A stretch of DNA of 64,000 nucleotides from Duganella flavida (GTDB lineage Bacteria > Pseudomonadota > Gammaproteobacteria > Burkholderiales > Burkholderiaceae_D): the NCBI RefSeq assembly GCF_009857445.1, contig NZ_WWCN01000001.1, positions 463,704 through 527,703 of the forward strand, read 5' to 3'. The stretch's first letter is position 1, and each line of letters begins with the position of its first letter. Shown here piece after piece: positions 57,607-64,000 of this stretch. A program made the position numbers and the translations under genes. Below the pieces are notes generated by a model that worked only from the letters and a program-made list of their open reading frames with translations, did not search any database and was not told where the DNA came from.

Positions 57607-58074
57607 ATGACCAACGCCGCCCGTCACCACGCAGTATTTCCAGATGAGAAGGCAATCAATGCGGCGGTGGTCGCGAGCCGTCAGCTGGCAACCTTTCTTT
57701 CGACAAAGGTCGAAACTCAGCGCCTTGAACTGGTCAATGAACGCCAACAGAGGGAAGTGATCGAACTCCCCGCCGTCGCTCTCGGACTGCTGGGAGAAAT
57801 CCTCAGTGAACTGGCGTTGGGCAACGCCGTGACGGTGGTCCCCATCCATGCTGAGCTAACCACGCAGGAAAGCGCCGACATGCTCAACGTTTCACGGCCC
57901 CACTTGGTGAAACTGCTGGATAACGGCGCGCTGCCCCACACCAAAACCGGCCGGCATCGCAGGATCAAGTTCACCGACCTGATGGCGTACAAAGAACAAC
58001 GCGACCAAGCCACTTATGCAGCCATGGATGAACTAACGGCACAGGCCCAGACGTTGGGAATGGGATACGATTGA
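57607..58074 (+). CDS. Orphan excisionase-type antitoxin
   Basis: 155-aa protein. The N-terminal part has a charged helix; the C-terminal part has a MerR/excisionase-type HTH (TTQESADMLNVSRPHLVKLLDNGALPHTKTGRHRRIKFTDLMAY) and a long tail ending LGMGYD. This is the antitoxin half of a common excisionase-PIN toxin pair, but no PIN gene follows; the next gene is mqsR. ATG at 57607 with GGAGAG upstream. Confidence 0.75.
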   Translation: MTNAARHHAVFPDEKAINAAVVASRQLATFLSTKVETQRLELVNERQQREVIELPAVALGLLGEILSELALGNAVTVVPIHAELTTQESADMLNVSRPHLVKLLDNGALPHTKTGRHRRIKFTDLMAYKEQRDQATYAAMDELTAQAQTLGMGYD

Positions 58075-58110
58075 GGAAGTCCCCCTGCGCAGCTTTCTGC
58101 TTCCTGCCCG

Positions 58111-58204
58111 TTAACCGCGTGGTTAAGCAGGGTTCGGTCGCAAATTCGCTGTCTTGACATCGCTCGCCATTAACCAACTTGATTAATTTAACCAAATAGG
58201 TTAA
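58111..58204 (+). promoter_or_regulatory. mqsRA operator region with three palindromes
   Basis: TTAACC-GCGT-GGTTAA (58111-58126), TTAACC-AACTT-GATTAA (58170-58186, imperfect) and TTAACC-AAATA-GGTTAA (58188-58204). The E. coli MqsA operator is an AACCT-N3-AGGTT palindrome, so these match its half-sites. A TTGACA at 58154-58159 may be the -35. Confidence 0.75.
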
Positions 58205-58236
58205 TGTGGATCATATGCGCTATCGCAGCCAACCCA

Positions 58237-58542
58237 ATGACCAATTACACCAACCCAACCCACAATTTGGCGGCGCTGCTTGCGCTGATCCAGCAGGGGC
58301 AATACAAAACGACCAAAGTCGCACGATTAGGCGCGACCAGCTTGCGGCTGACCCACGATCAGATGATTGACGTGGTCTTGGATTTACCGAACACGGGTCA
58401 CTTCTACAAGACCATGGAGTCCGACATGAATCCCGGACTCTGGATGGATGTCTATCACACCAAAACGCCGGCAGGCGACGAGGTGTATCTAAAATTGATG
58501 ATACAAAACGGTGTGCTGATTGTATCGTTCAAGGAGTTATAA
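58237..58542 (+). CDS. mqsR: MqsR-family mRNA interferase toxin
   Basis: RelE-fold ribosome-independent RNase, cleaves mRNA at GCU-type sites in E. coli. 101 aa. Conserved segments are GQYKTTKVARLGATSLRLT, HFYKTMESDMNPGLWMDVYH and EVYLKLMIQNGVLIVSFKEL. The ATG at 58237 gives the E. coli length; an ATG at 58204 would add 11 residues and overlap the last palindrome. Toxin-first order, mqsA follows by 1 bp. Confidence 0.93.
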   Translation: MTNYTNPTHNLAALLALIQQGQYKTTKVARLGATSLRLTHDQMIDVVLDLPNTGHFYKTMESDMNPGLWMDVYHTKTPAGDEVYLKLMIQNGVLIVSFKEL

Positions 58543-58543
58543 A

Positions 58544-58945
58544 ATGAAATGCGAAAACTGCGGCAAAGCCGAAATGATCCACGATGTGCGGGACATCAAC
58601 TACACCTATAAAGGGGTGTCGACTGTCCTGCCTCAGGTCGCGGGCGAGTTTTGCCCAGCCTGCGACGAGGAGTTATTAGGCCCAGAAGAATCGCGTCGGA
58701 CGATGGATCTCATGTTGGCGTTTAATAAAGAGGTCAACGCCTCCGTCGTCGATCCAGTGTTCATCGTTGCAGTGCGCAAGAAGTTGAAGCTGGATCAACG
58801 CCAGGCTGGCGAAATCTTCGGCGGCGGCGTCAATGCGTTTTCGCGTTACGAGCTTGGCAAAACAAAACCGCCGCTTGCGACCGTCAAGCTGTTGAAGCTA
58901 CTCGATAACCACCCGGAACTACTGGATGAAGTAATCGCAGCATAA
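58544..58945 (+). CDS. mqsA: MqsA-family antitoxin and transcriptional repressor
   Basis: 133 aa. The zinc-binding N-terminal domain has Cys3, Cys6, Cys37 and Cys40, at the same positions as E. coli MqsA, and the C-terminal XRE-type HTH (RQAGEIFGGGVNAFSRYELGKTKPP) retains Asn97 and Arg101, which bind the operator in E. coli. It neutralises MqsR and represses mqsRA. Confidence 0.95.
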   Translation: MKCENCGKAEMIHDVRDINYTYKGVSTVLPQVAGEFCPACDEELLGPEESRRTMDLMLAFNKEVNASVVDPVFIVAVRKKLKLDQRQAGEIFGGGVNAFSRYELGKTKPPLATVKLLKLLDNHPELLDEVIAA

Positions 58946-59098
58946 CCAGCCACGTGCGCCTTCTGAGCGCCTGTGTTTTGACTCCCTTTCCTGAGCACTG
59001 CCACGCGACGCGTGCTACCCGCCTTCGCGCTGTTTGGTTGAGTCCGGAGCACAATGCCTTAGCGTTCCGTGACCGCGTCCGTTTGTTCTTTAATACGC

Positions 59099-61162
59099 TT
59101 ACCGTGACATGCCGCGACCACGCTCACGTTGCTGCTCTGCTTCCCGTCCCTCCAGTTTCTGCCACTGTTGCCAATATCTTTTGAGCGCATCTGCTTGCTG
59201 CTGGCCTGACGCGCCGAACGCGTATTCGGCAGTACGTTTCGCATAGTTCTCCCAGTCGCGGACTTCCCCCTTCTGGCGCGTCGCCGGCGCGCATTGCCTT
59301 AGGACCGCCTCGACCTGCTGTTGTGTATGGCCCGTGGCGCGCATGCGCACCGCGATCATCGCATCCACCCGCGATGGATCCGCTACACGCCCGCCTTGGC
59401 TCTGCTGCTTCAAGACATCCCGGTAATGCGAAGCGTAAGCCTTGGCACTCCGCTCCAATGCCGGAGTCTCACGCGTCTGCGCGTCTGCGACCAGATCGGC
59501 CTGCACCTCCGCCCCGCCCTCGCGATCCGCAACCTGCTGCGCGTCGAAACCGCGCGACATGGCCCGCGCCTCCAGCAAACGCCGCTGCTCCTGAGCGATC
59601 TGCTGCTGCAATTCTGGATTATCTAATTTGAACCCATGTTCCACCGCCAGCTCAACGCACAGCATTTTGAATTGGGCGCGCCCGGTCACTTCGAATGATC
59701 CCCACTTCTGCTCGGCCAGCTGGAGCGCCGCCAACACGCTAGCACGCTCGCGCCACGCATACACATCGATCTCGCCACCTTTATCGACAAATGCCGCATC
59801 GGCACCGCTTCGCGCCATGTCGCCGCGCGCATAACGCACTTCGCCACCCTCGATCTTCGGCACATAGTCGCGTATATCGCGCGGCCTGGCCGGTGCTGCA
59901 TGGTCTCCCCGTATCTGCTGCACTTCGGTAGCACGGTAACGCCACTGTTCTGCCAACTCGGGCTGTTCCTGTTGACGCAACCACTGCTCCAAATCGGGAT
60001 ATGGCCGATATCGTTCGCGCAGCATCGCCCTCTCCGTACGCTGCCGGTCCCGCATCTCTGCCTGCTCCACTGCGCGCCGCGCCGCCACAATACTCTCCAG
60101 CGCATTACGTAGCTCTCCGCGCCCGTTCCAGCGGCCCTGCAGCACCTCCGCGCGCTCGCGCTGATGACGTGCCAGCAGCGCTTTGCGTTCGGCTTCCTGG
60201 CACTGTCTTAACGCCTTTAAGACCGCGTCTTTTTCGGCTGCATACGCCCGCCGATTCACGCTATACAGTTTCCATCCCCGCACCACATGCTTCACTGGTT
60301 CCGGTGCGCGCTCCACCACTTTCTGTCGCGTCGATGGCTCGAATGTCCCCAGCCGCTTTTCAAGCTTACCCAGACTGGCTTCCCGATCCGCGCGACTGGC
60401 CTTCACGCCGATATCGTTCACGAACAGCACCGCGCCGCTGCCGGTGCGTTCATAACGCATGCCTTCCTTAGCCAGCGCTTGATGCAGGTCCTGCCAGCTG
60501 GTGGCAGCCTTGATGATTGGGGCACCTGTCTCGATGGCGACCCGCTCGGCGGACTTCTCGCCGGTACGCTGCTCCATATCGCACTTGGCCTGCTCCGGCT
60601 GACGCGCTTCCTCATGCCCACGCACATCTCGTTCGATCTCGCCATTGTTCTTGACCCGGTAACGACCATGCGCCTCCCGTTGCCAGCCTTGCTTTTCCTC
60701 GATGCGGGCCACCGCCTTGTGCGCAGCCTCGATGTCGAAACCGCGATTCGGTTTAATCACCTTCAGCGTTTTGGGATTAACGCGGTTGATGGCGATGTGA
60801 AGATGCACGTTGTCGGTATCTGCATGCAGGCCATACATCGTCTGGTGCCCTTCCAATCCTAGCTCCTTGAGAAAAATATCGACCGCCTCTTCGACCTGTC
60901 GCGAACTGGGTTGTTCTCCTTCCTGCCAGCTCAAAACATAGTGGTTGATCGTATCCGGGCTGCGCACCGCTTCTTGCGACAGCGCGAGCATCTCGGCCTT
61001 CTGCGCTTCATGGTCATCGGACAGAAAGCCGCGCGCGCCGGCGTACAAACACTTCTCGTTGCTAATCTCTTGTTCCGGTGCGCAGATGTAATCCATCAGT
61101 CGCCCGACGCGGGCACTTTTCGAAGCGGACTTCTTCGGGTTCTTAATTTTTTTGACGATCAT
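59099..61162 (-). CDS. MOBP-type relaxase with C-terminal LPD7-like domain
   Basis: 687-aa TraI/MobA-like relaxase that nicks oriT. The Tyr nucleophile is probably Tyr25 in GRLMDYICAPEQ. Motif III is LHADTDNVHLHIAINRV with His113, His120 and His122. After the relaxase domain (1-300) comes a coiled, Arg/Glu-rich region (340-430) and an LPD7-type domain (about 450-545, WRERASVLAALQLAEQKWGSFEVTG). ATG at 61162, overlapping mobC by 20 bp. Confidence 0.93.
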   Translation of the reverse strand: MIVKKIKNPKKSASKSARVGRLMDYICAPEQEISNEKCLYAGARGFLSDDHEAQKAEMLALSQEAVRSPDTINHYVLSWQEGEQPSSRQVEEAVDIFLKELGLEGHQTMYGLHADTDNVHLHIAINRVNPKTLKVIKPNRGFDIEAAHKAVARIEEKQGWQREAHGRYRVKNNGEIERDVRGHEEARQPEQAKCDMEQRTGEKSAERVAIETGAPIIKAATSWQDLHQALAKEGMRYERTGSGAVLFVNDIGVKASRADREASLGKLEKRLGTFEPSTRQKVVERAPEPVKHVVRGWKLYSVNRRAYAAEKDAVLKALRQCQEAERKALLARHQRERAEVLQGRWNGRGELRNALESIVAARRAVEQAEMRDRQRTERAMLRERYRPYPDLEQWLRQQEQPELAEQWRYRATEVQQIRGDHAAPARPRDIRDYVPKIEGGEVRYARGDMARSGADAAFVDKGGEIDVYAWRERASVLAALQLAEQKWGSFEVTGRAQFKMLCVELAVEHGFKLDNPELQQQIAQEQRRLLEARAMSRGFDAQQVADREGGAEVQADLVADAQTRETPALERSAKAYASHYRDVLKQQSQGGRVADPSRVDAMIAVRMRATGHTQQQVEAVLRQCAPATRQKGEVRDWENYAKRTAEYAFGASGQQQADALKRYWQQWQKLEGREAEQQRERGRGMSR

Positions 61163-61463
61163 GACTGAGCCTCTCGATGTAGGCTTTCAGTGCTGCGAGC
61201 ACGCCGGCAGTATCGCGGTGTAGCACACCGCCTGTTTCGTTGTGCAGGTACTTAAGCAGGCCGCCCAATCGTCGCAACTCGCGGATCATCGCTTGATCTG
61301 CGTTAGCAAGAATGGGGCGTCCAAAATAACGCCGCCTTACCAACTCGGACATGCTTAACGCGGCCAGGTCTGCATCCTCGATAAGACGTGCTTTTTCAGT
61401 CTTCGTCAGACGCACATTGATCACCGCATCTAAAATTTCATCGCCACGTTTTTCGAAAGGCAT
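61143..61463 (-). CDS. mobC: MobC-like relaxosome protein
   Basis: 106-aa protein with a ribbon-helix-helix-type N-terminus (DAVINVRLTKTEKARLIEDADLAALSMSELVRRRYFGRPIL) that helps the relaxase at oriT. The ATG at 61463 has GGAGG 6 nt upstream; in-frame extension to 61628 would cover the oriT candidate and was rejected. Confidence 0.85.
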   Translation of the reverse strand: MPFEKRGDEILDAVINVRLTKTEKARLIEDADLAALSMSELVRRRYFGRPILANADQAMIRELRRLGGLLKYLHNETGGVLHRDTAGVLAALKAYIERLSHDRQKN

Positions 61464-61595
61464 GCTGCCTCCAGTGATAACAGTGATCGCTGGCGGCGCT
61501 ACGCGCAGCGTGTCTGGGGTCAAGGGGCGTGCCCCTTGCAGGATGAGGCTTGCTGTGAGAAGCGTAGCGCCGAATGGCAAGGCGTCCCTTGGCAC

Positions 61596-61633
61596 CACAT
61601 GCGACAGCATGTGTGTGACAAGGGCCATCCTGT
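61596..61633 (+). other. Putative origin of transfer (oriT) and nic site
   Basis: CACATGC-GACA-GCATGTG inverted repeat (61596-61613) lies 12 bp before CATCCTG|T (61626-61632|61633), which fits the MOBP nic consensus YATCCTG|Y. It lies between divergent mobC and the traK-like gene. Nicking here would lead with the traK side and bring the relaxase gene in last, the usual orientation. Confidence 0.65.
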
Positions 61634-61747
61634 ATCTCTTTCGCTTACCACCCTAGTCTACGATTCTGCGACGACCTCGCACTGATCTGGCACAAGGTCC
61701 GCGCCGGCTGGAGTGCTACTGTAAGCACAGCACGTCTGGAGCCAGAT

Positions 61748-62095
61748 ATGAAATACACGACCGAGCAACTTGATGCGATCGCTGCAAAACTGCGCAGCAT
61801 GCCTGCGGTAGCGAAGCCTAAGCAGGAGTACACCAAGCAGGCCGCAGTCGGCATGCTAACCAAGGAAATCAACACGCTACAGAAACGCGGATACTCCCTC
61901 GCGCAAATTGCCGAGGCCCTGCGTGGAGAAGGATTGGACATCGCGACGCCAACGCTGAAGAACTACCTGCTACGTACCAAGCCAGCACGTAAAAAGACGC
62001 CGCCGGTGTCCATCACTGTGAGGCCGGTTGAAGCCAAGTCTCAGGCCTTGGGCAAAGCCTCGTTCCCTGTCGCTTCGGACACCGACGACATCTAG
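61748..62095 (+). CDS. TraK-like oriT-binding accessory protein
   Basis: 115 aa, basic with an HTH-like centre (QEYTKQAAVGMLTKEINTLQKRGYSLAQIAEALRGEGLDIATPTLKNYL), comparable to IncP TraK's KAALDAGYSLKTIWEHLTEQG. Pro/Ser-rich tail. Gene order oriT-traK-traL-traM as in IncP plasmids supports the assignment; sequence likeness alone is weak. Confidence 0.65.
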   Translation: MKYTTEQLDAIAAKLRSMPAVAKPKQEYTKQAAVGMLTKEINTLQKRGYSLAQIAEALRGEGLDIATPTLKNYLLRTKPARKKTPPVSITVRPVEAKSQALGKASFPVASDTDDI

Positions 62096-62105
62096 GAGAA
62101 ACACC

Positions 62106-62789
62106 ATGGCGAAAAATATTTTTTTGATCGGTGGCGGCAAAGGCGGCGTCGGCAAATCATTGGTATCCATGGCGACCGTCGACTACTTTCTACAGCGCGG
62201 AGAAGACCTCGTGCTGATCGACGCGGATACCAGCAATCCCGACGTCTGGAAGGCGTACAAAGACAGCACACGCACCGAGCTGCTGGACCTCGATGGCGCC
62301 GATGGCTGGATAGAACTAATCAACGTCGCTGACAACCATCCGGAGAGCGTCATCGTCATCAACAGCGCCGCACGCAACAACAAGTCCGTCAGCGCTCATG
62401 GACCGATCCTGAGCAGCACGCTGCCAGAACTACGCCGTAAACTGGTCACGCTATGGGTGATCAACCGTCAGCGTGACAGTCTAGAACTGCTCAAGGAATA
62501 TATGGATGCCATTCCCGAAACCGTCGTTCATGTCGTCAGAAACGGCTACTTCGGCGAGGAGCGGAAATTCGAGCTATACAACGGCTCTAAACGACGCGGG
62601 CTAGTCGAAGAACGCGGCGGCCTCTCGCTGACCTTTCCAGACTTGGCGGACCGTGTCAGCGACGACATCTACAGTAAGCGCATGAACATCGCCTTGGCAG
62701 CAAAGGACCTCCCCTTGGGTAATCGTGCGGAACTGCATCGCTGGCGGGCTGCGGTCAAAGCCATGCTGGAGCGGCTTCCAAATGAATGA
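62106..62789 (+). CDS. TraL-like ParA/MinD-type ATPase
   Basis: 227 aa. Deviant Walker A GGGKGGVGKSLVSMATVDYF, DADTSNPDVWKAYKD switch I-like, and later a helix-rich part. It matches the mobilisation-associated P-loop ATPases such as IncP TraL. ATG at 62106, 10 bp after the traK-like gene. Confidence 0.82.
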   Translation: MAKNIFLIGGGKGGVGKSLVSMATVDYFLQRGEDLVLIDADTSNPDVWKAYKDSTRTELLDLDGADGWIELINVADNHPESVIVINSAARNNKSVSAHGPILSSTLPELRRKLVTLWVINRQRDSLELLKEYMDAIPETVVHVVRNGYFGEERKFELYNGSKRRGLVEERGGLSLTFPDLADRVSDDIYSKRMNIALAAKDLPLGNRAELHRWRAAVKAMLERLPNE

Positions 62790-63423
62790 ACTGGACGACA
62801 GCTTCGCCAAACTGCTTGGCAGGCAGCCAACCGATGCTGAACGCCAGCAGATTTATCAGATACGCGACGCCCTGGGACTGAAAAATAACGACGCACTCTG
62901 GCTCGTTCTGATGGTCTTACAGTACCACCAGACCATGTACGCACGCTTCCCCGATTTGATTAAGCAAGCCGCGATCAACACGCTACGTGAATTTCAAAAG
63001 ACTGCCGACGCTACGCTCGTATCGACTAAAGAATCGGCCAAATTGGAATTGGCCAGAGCAGTGTCCGCGACCGCCCGTGATGTCGCCCGCCTGACCGCAG
63101 CCAAGCACGCGGCAATCTGGATTTCTGCTTGCGCACTTTCGTGCTGCATAACTTTCGGCGCGTTTGGCTGGTACATCCATGAAAACGCCTATGCAGCCGG
63201 CTTCGCAAAAGGCTATGGCAATGCCTATCTAACTGTAAAAGATGAGAAGGCAGCAGCTGCATGGGCCAACACACCGCAAGGCAAGGCGGCGTATCGGCTT
63301 GCGCAGGCTGGCAGCATCGACAGCCTTATCAAGTGCGACCAGCCTGGATGGAAAGTCGTTCAGGGCGCTTGTTACGTCCATAATTTATCGGACGGAACAA
63401 CTTACGGATGGCGCATCCGCTAG
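62782..63423 (+). CDS. TraM-like membrane-anchored mobilisation protein
   Basis: 213 aa. N-terminal helical segment (MNELDDSFAKLLGRQPTDAERQ), a coiled part (EFQKTADATLVSTKESAKLELARAV) and one TM helix (AIWISACALSCCITFGAFGWYI), then a soluble C-terminus. It overlaps the traL-like gene by 8 bp and stops 14 bp before the tRNA-Gly fragment. Function in transfer is inferred from position. Confidence 0.6.
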   Translation: MNELDDSFAKLLGRQPTDAERQQIYQIRDALGLKNNDALWLVLMVLQYHQTMYARFPDLIKQAAINTLREFQKTADATLVSTKESAKLELARAVSATARDVARLTAAKHAAIWISACALSCCITFGAFGWYIHENAYAAGFAKGYGNAYLTVKDEKAAAAWANTPQGKAAYRLAQAGSIDSLIKCDQPGWKVVQGACYVHNLSDGTTYGWRIR

Positions 63424-63437
63424 CCCCGCAACTGAGG

Positions 63438-63474
63438 TTGGGAAGCTGCCGTTCTACCATTGAACTACACCCGC
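63438..63474 (-). pseudogene. 5' half of tRNA-Gly (CCC)
   Basis: GCGGGTGTAGTTCAATGGTA and 17 more bases match the acceptor 5' strand, D-arm, anticodon stem and loop (TTCCCAA) of a tRNA-Gly(CCC); the sequence then leaves the tRNA inside the anticodon loop. A minus-strand promoter TTGTCA (63513-63508) and TAGAAT (63489-63484), 18-bp spacer, lies upstream. Confidence 0.88.
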
Positions 63475-63483
63475 GTGCCACGC

Positions 63484-63513
63484 ATTCTACGCGGGTTTCA
63501 ACGATGTTGACAA
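63484..63513 (-). promoter_or_regulatory. Promoter of the truncated tRNA-Gly
   Basis: TTGTCA and TAGAAT with an 18-bp spacer, ending 9 bp before the first tRNA base. Confidence 0.7.
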
Positions 63514-63722
63514 CGTTGCCGCACGGCCGCTGTGGTCGAAAGTATGATGGCCGATGTCACCAAGGTGTGATGGCCGCGCATATCCTTTTGAAAAGCGACG
63601 TCCATCCAACTCCATTGAACTCAAGGTATGCACCGCCACGCGGCCTTGCCTGTTCATGCGCAGCACAATCCCGTCGCAGAGCATTCCTACTGCCTACCCT
63701 TGCTTATTCGCATGTTGTTAAG
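63514..63722. other. Unassigned stretch between tRNA-Gly fragment and IS remnants
   Basis: No gene is convincing. A minus-strand frame of about 65 codons is open but has no recognisable motif; it may be a scrap of a mobile element. Confidence 0.4.
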
Positions 63723-63780
63723 TTGCACTGAAAATTGACCCACTTTCCCCACGAATTTGCAACTGAATCTGACCCACGTT
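63723..63780 (+). repeat. IS21-like terminal direct repeats
   Basis: Two 24-bp imperfect copies (63723-63746 and 63757-63780) share TTGCA..CTGAA..TGACCCAC. IS21 elements carry such multiple repeats at their ends, and an istA-like start follows. Confidence 0.5.
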
Positions 63781-63820
63781 AGTAGCACAATTCCACCTGT
63801 CTTATCGGCAGGAGATCGGA

Positions 63821-63877
63821 GTGATCAACGTGGCTCTACTCGGCATCATTCGACGCTGGCACCTTCGTGACCAGATC
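63821..63877 (+). pseudogene. istA N-terminal fragment (IS21 family)
   Basis: GTG start after GGAGATCGG reads VINVALLGIIRRWHLRDQI, like IS21 IstA N-termini (LxxIRRWHLRDG). It is cut at 63871-63880 by the IS110 fragment. Confidence 0.55.
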
Positions 63878-64000
63878 ACTGTCGCCAAGATTGGGCCAAT
63901 GCCTGACACCGTGTTAAGCAGACGGTAGCCCGGCGCTGATCGGCAGTAATTCGACAGTGATTTCTCGATTAAATCGATCTGTGCCTGCAAGGCCCGAATA
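63871..64000 (-). pseudogene. IS110-family transposase fragment
   Basis: Minus-strand frame runs in from the right edge: LQAQIDLIEKSLSNYCRSA then YRLLNTVSGIGPILATVIW, the start of the Transposase_20 domain of IS110-family transposases. It breaks at about 63871 and continues past the window, so the fragment's full size is unknown. Confidence 0.75.

Larger units (their letters stand above)
55763..63437. mobile_element. Integrative mobilisable element between tRNA-Thr and a split tRNA-Gly
   Basis: Integrase directly after tRNA-Thr, then regulator, antitoxin, mqsRA, relaxase, mobC, oriT candidate and traK-, traL- and traM-like genes. No coupling protein or type IV secretion genes are present, so it would rely on a helper. 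GC is lower than in the flanks and intergenic gaps are longer. The left end is taken as the tRNA 3' end, the right end as the break in the tRNA-Gly gene. No copy of the tRNA-Thr 3' end was found elsewhere in the window, so these limits are inference. Confidence 0.65.

Noticed and set aside
61530..61560. Minus-strand CATCCTGC as the nic site, beside AAGGGGC-GT-GCCCCTT
   Set aside because: The inverted repeat is on the wrong side of the nic and transfer would bring the relaxase gene in first; kept only as the alternative to the plus-strand site.

Overview
The window is a high-GC betaproteobacterial chromosome segment. Gene content and order (petABC-sspA-sspB, gpmA-envC-ctpA-thiF, secB-gpsA, dksA/hslVU, ahcY-metF) fit the order Burkholderiales, most likely Oxalobacteraceae (Massilia/Duganella/Janthinobacterium type). 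The genus is inferred, not proven.

Layout. 1-8.2 kb: an indolepyruvate ferredoxin oxidoreductase gene (cut by the window edge) faces an Lrp-type regulator; then a GNAT protein, cca, a GST-like protein and a soluble lytic transglycosylase on the minus strand, and a 5-formyl-THF cyclo-ligase on the plus strand. 7.4-12.2 kb is a methyl-cycle block: ahcY, a small membrane protein and metF behind a clear SAH riboswitch, and metK behind a leader with alternative pairings. Between them lies a SLATT-like two-TM protein with an overlapping 25-codon ORF. 12.2-25.9 kb: two LpxL-type acyltransferases, dapF, a Sel1-repeat protein, a porin, a DUF484 protein, xerC, a histidine-rich COG0523 GTPase, dksA, a STAS-like protein, hslV, hslU, a small outer-membrane barrel and an XRE regulator with a perfect palindromic operator. 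25.9-39.1 kb: a 12-gene type II secretion locus (gspG-H-I-J-K-L-M-N-D-E-F-C, minus strand), with a PlpD-like patatin autotransporter gene 9 bp behind gspC. 39.2-45.8 kb: amidohydrolase, ThiF/MoeB, CtpA, EnvC-like factor, GpmA. 45.9-48.8 kb: yibN-like, grxC, secB, SH3 protein, gpsA, matching enterobacterial synteny. 48.9-55.7 kb: DUF2461, a DegS-like protease, mscL, the cytochrome bc1 operon (petABC), sspA and sspB.

From tRNA-Thr (55,687) rightward the sequence is accessory. A tyrosine integrase with a substituted catalytic arginine sits just behind the tRNA. It is followed by an AlpA-like regulator, an orphan excisionase-type antitoxin, a complete MqsR/MqsA toxin-antitoxin pair with operator palindromes, and an IncP-like mobilisation region (relaxase and MobC on one side of a putative oriT; TraK-, TraL- and TraM-like genes on the other). 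No coupling protein or mating-pair genes are seen, so this looks like a mobilisable rather than self-transmissible element. It stops 14 bp after the last gene at the 5' half of a tRNA-Gly(CCC) gene that still has its promoter. After that come fragments of IS21- and IS110-family elements.

The features most worth follow-up are the metK leader, the SLATT-like gene with its micro-ORF, the PlpD gene attached to the T2SS locus, the oriT region, and the odd tRNA-Thr / tRNA-Gly boundaries of the mobilisable element.
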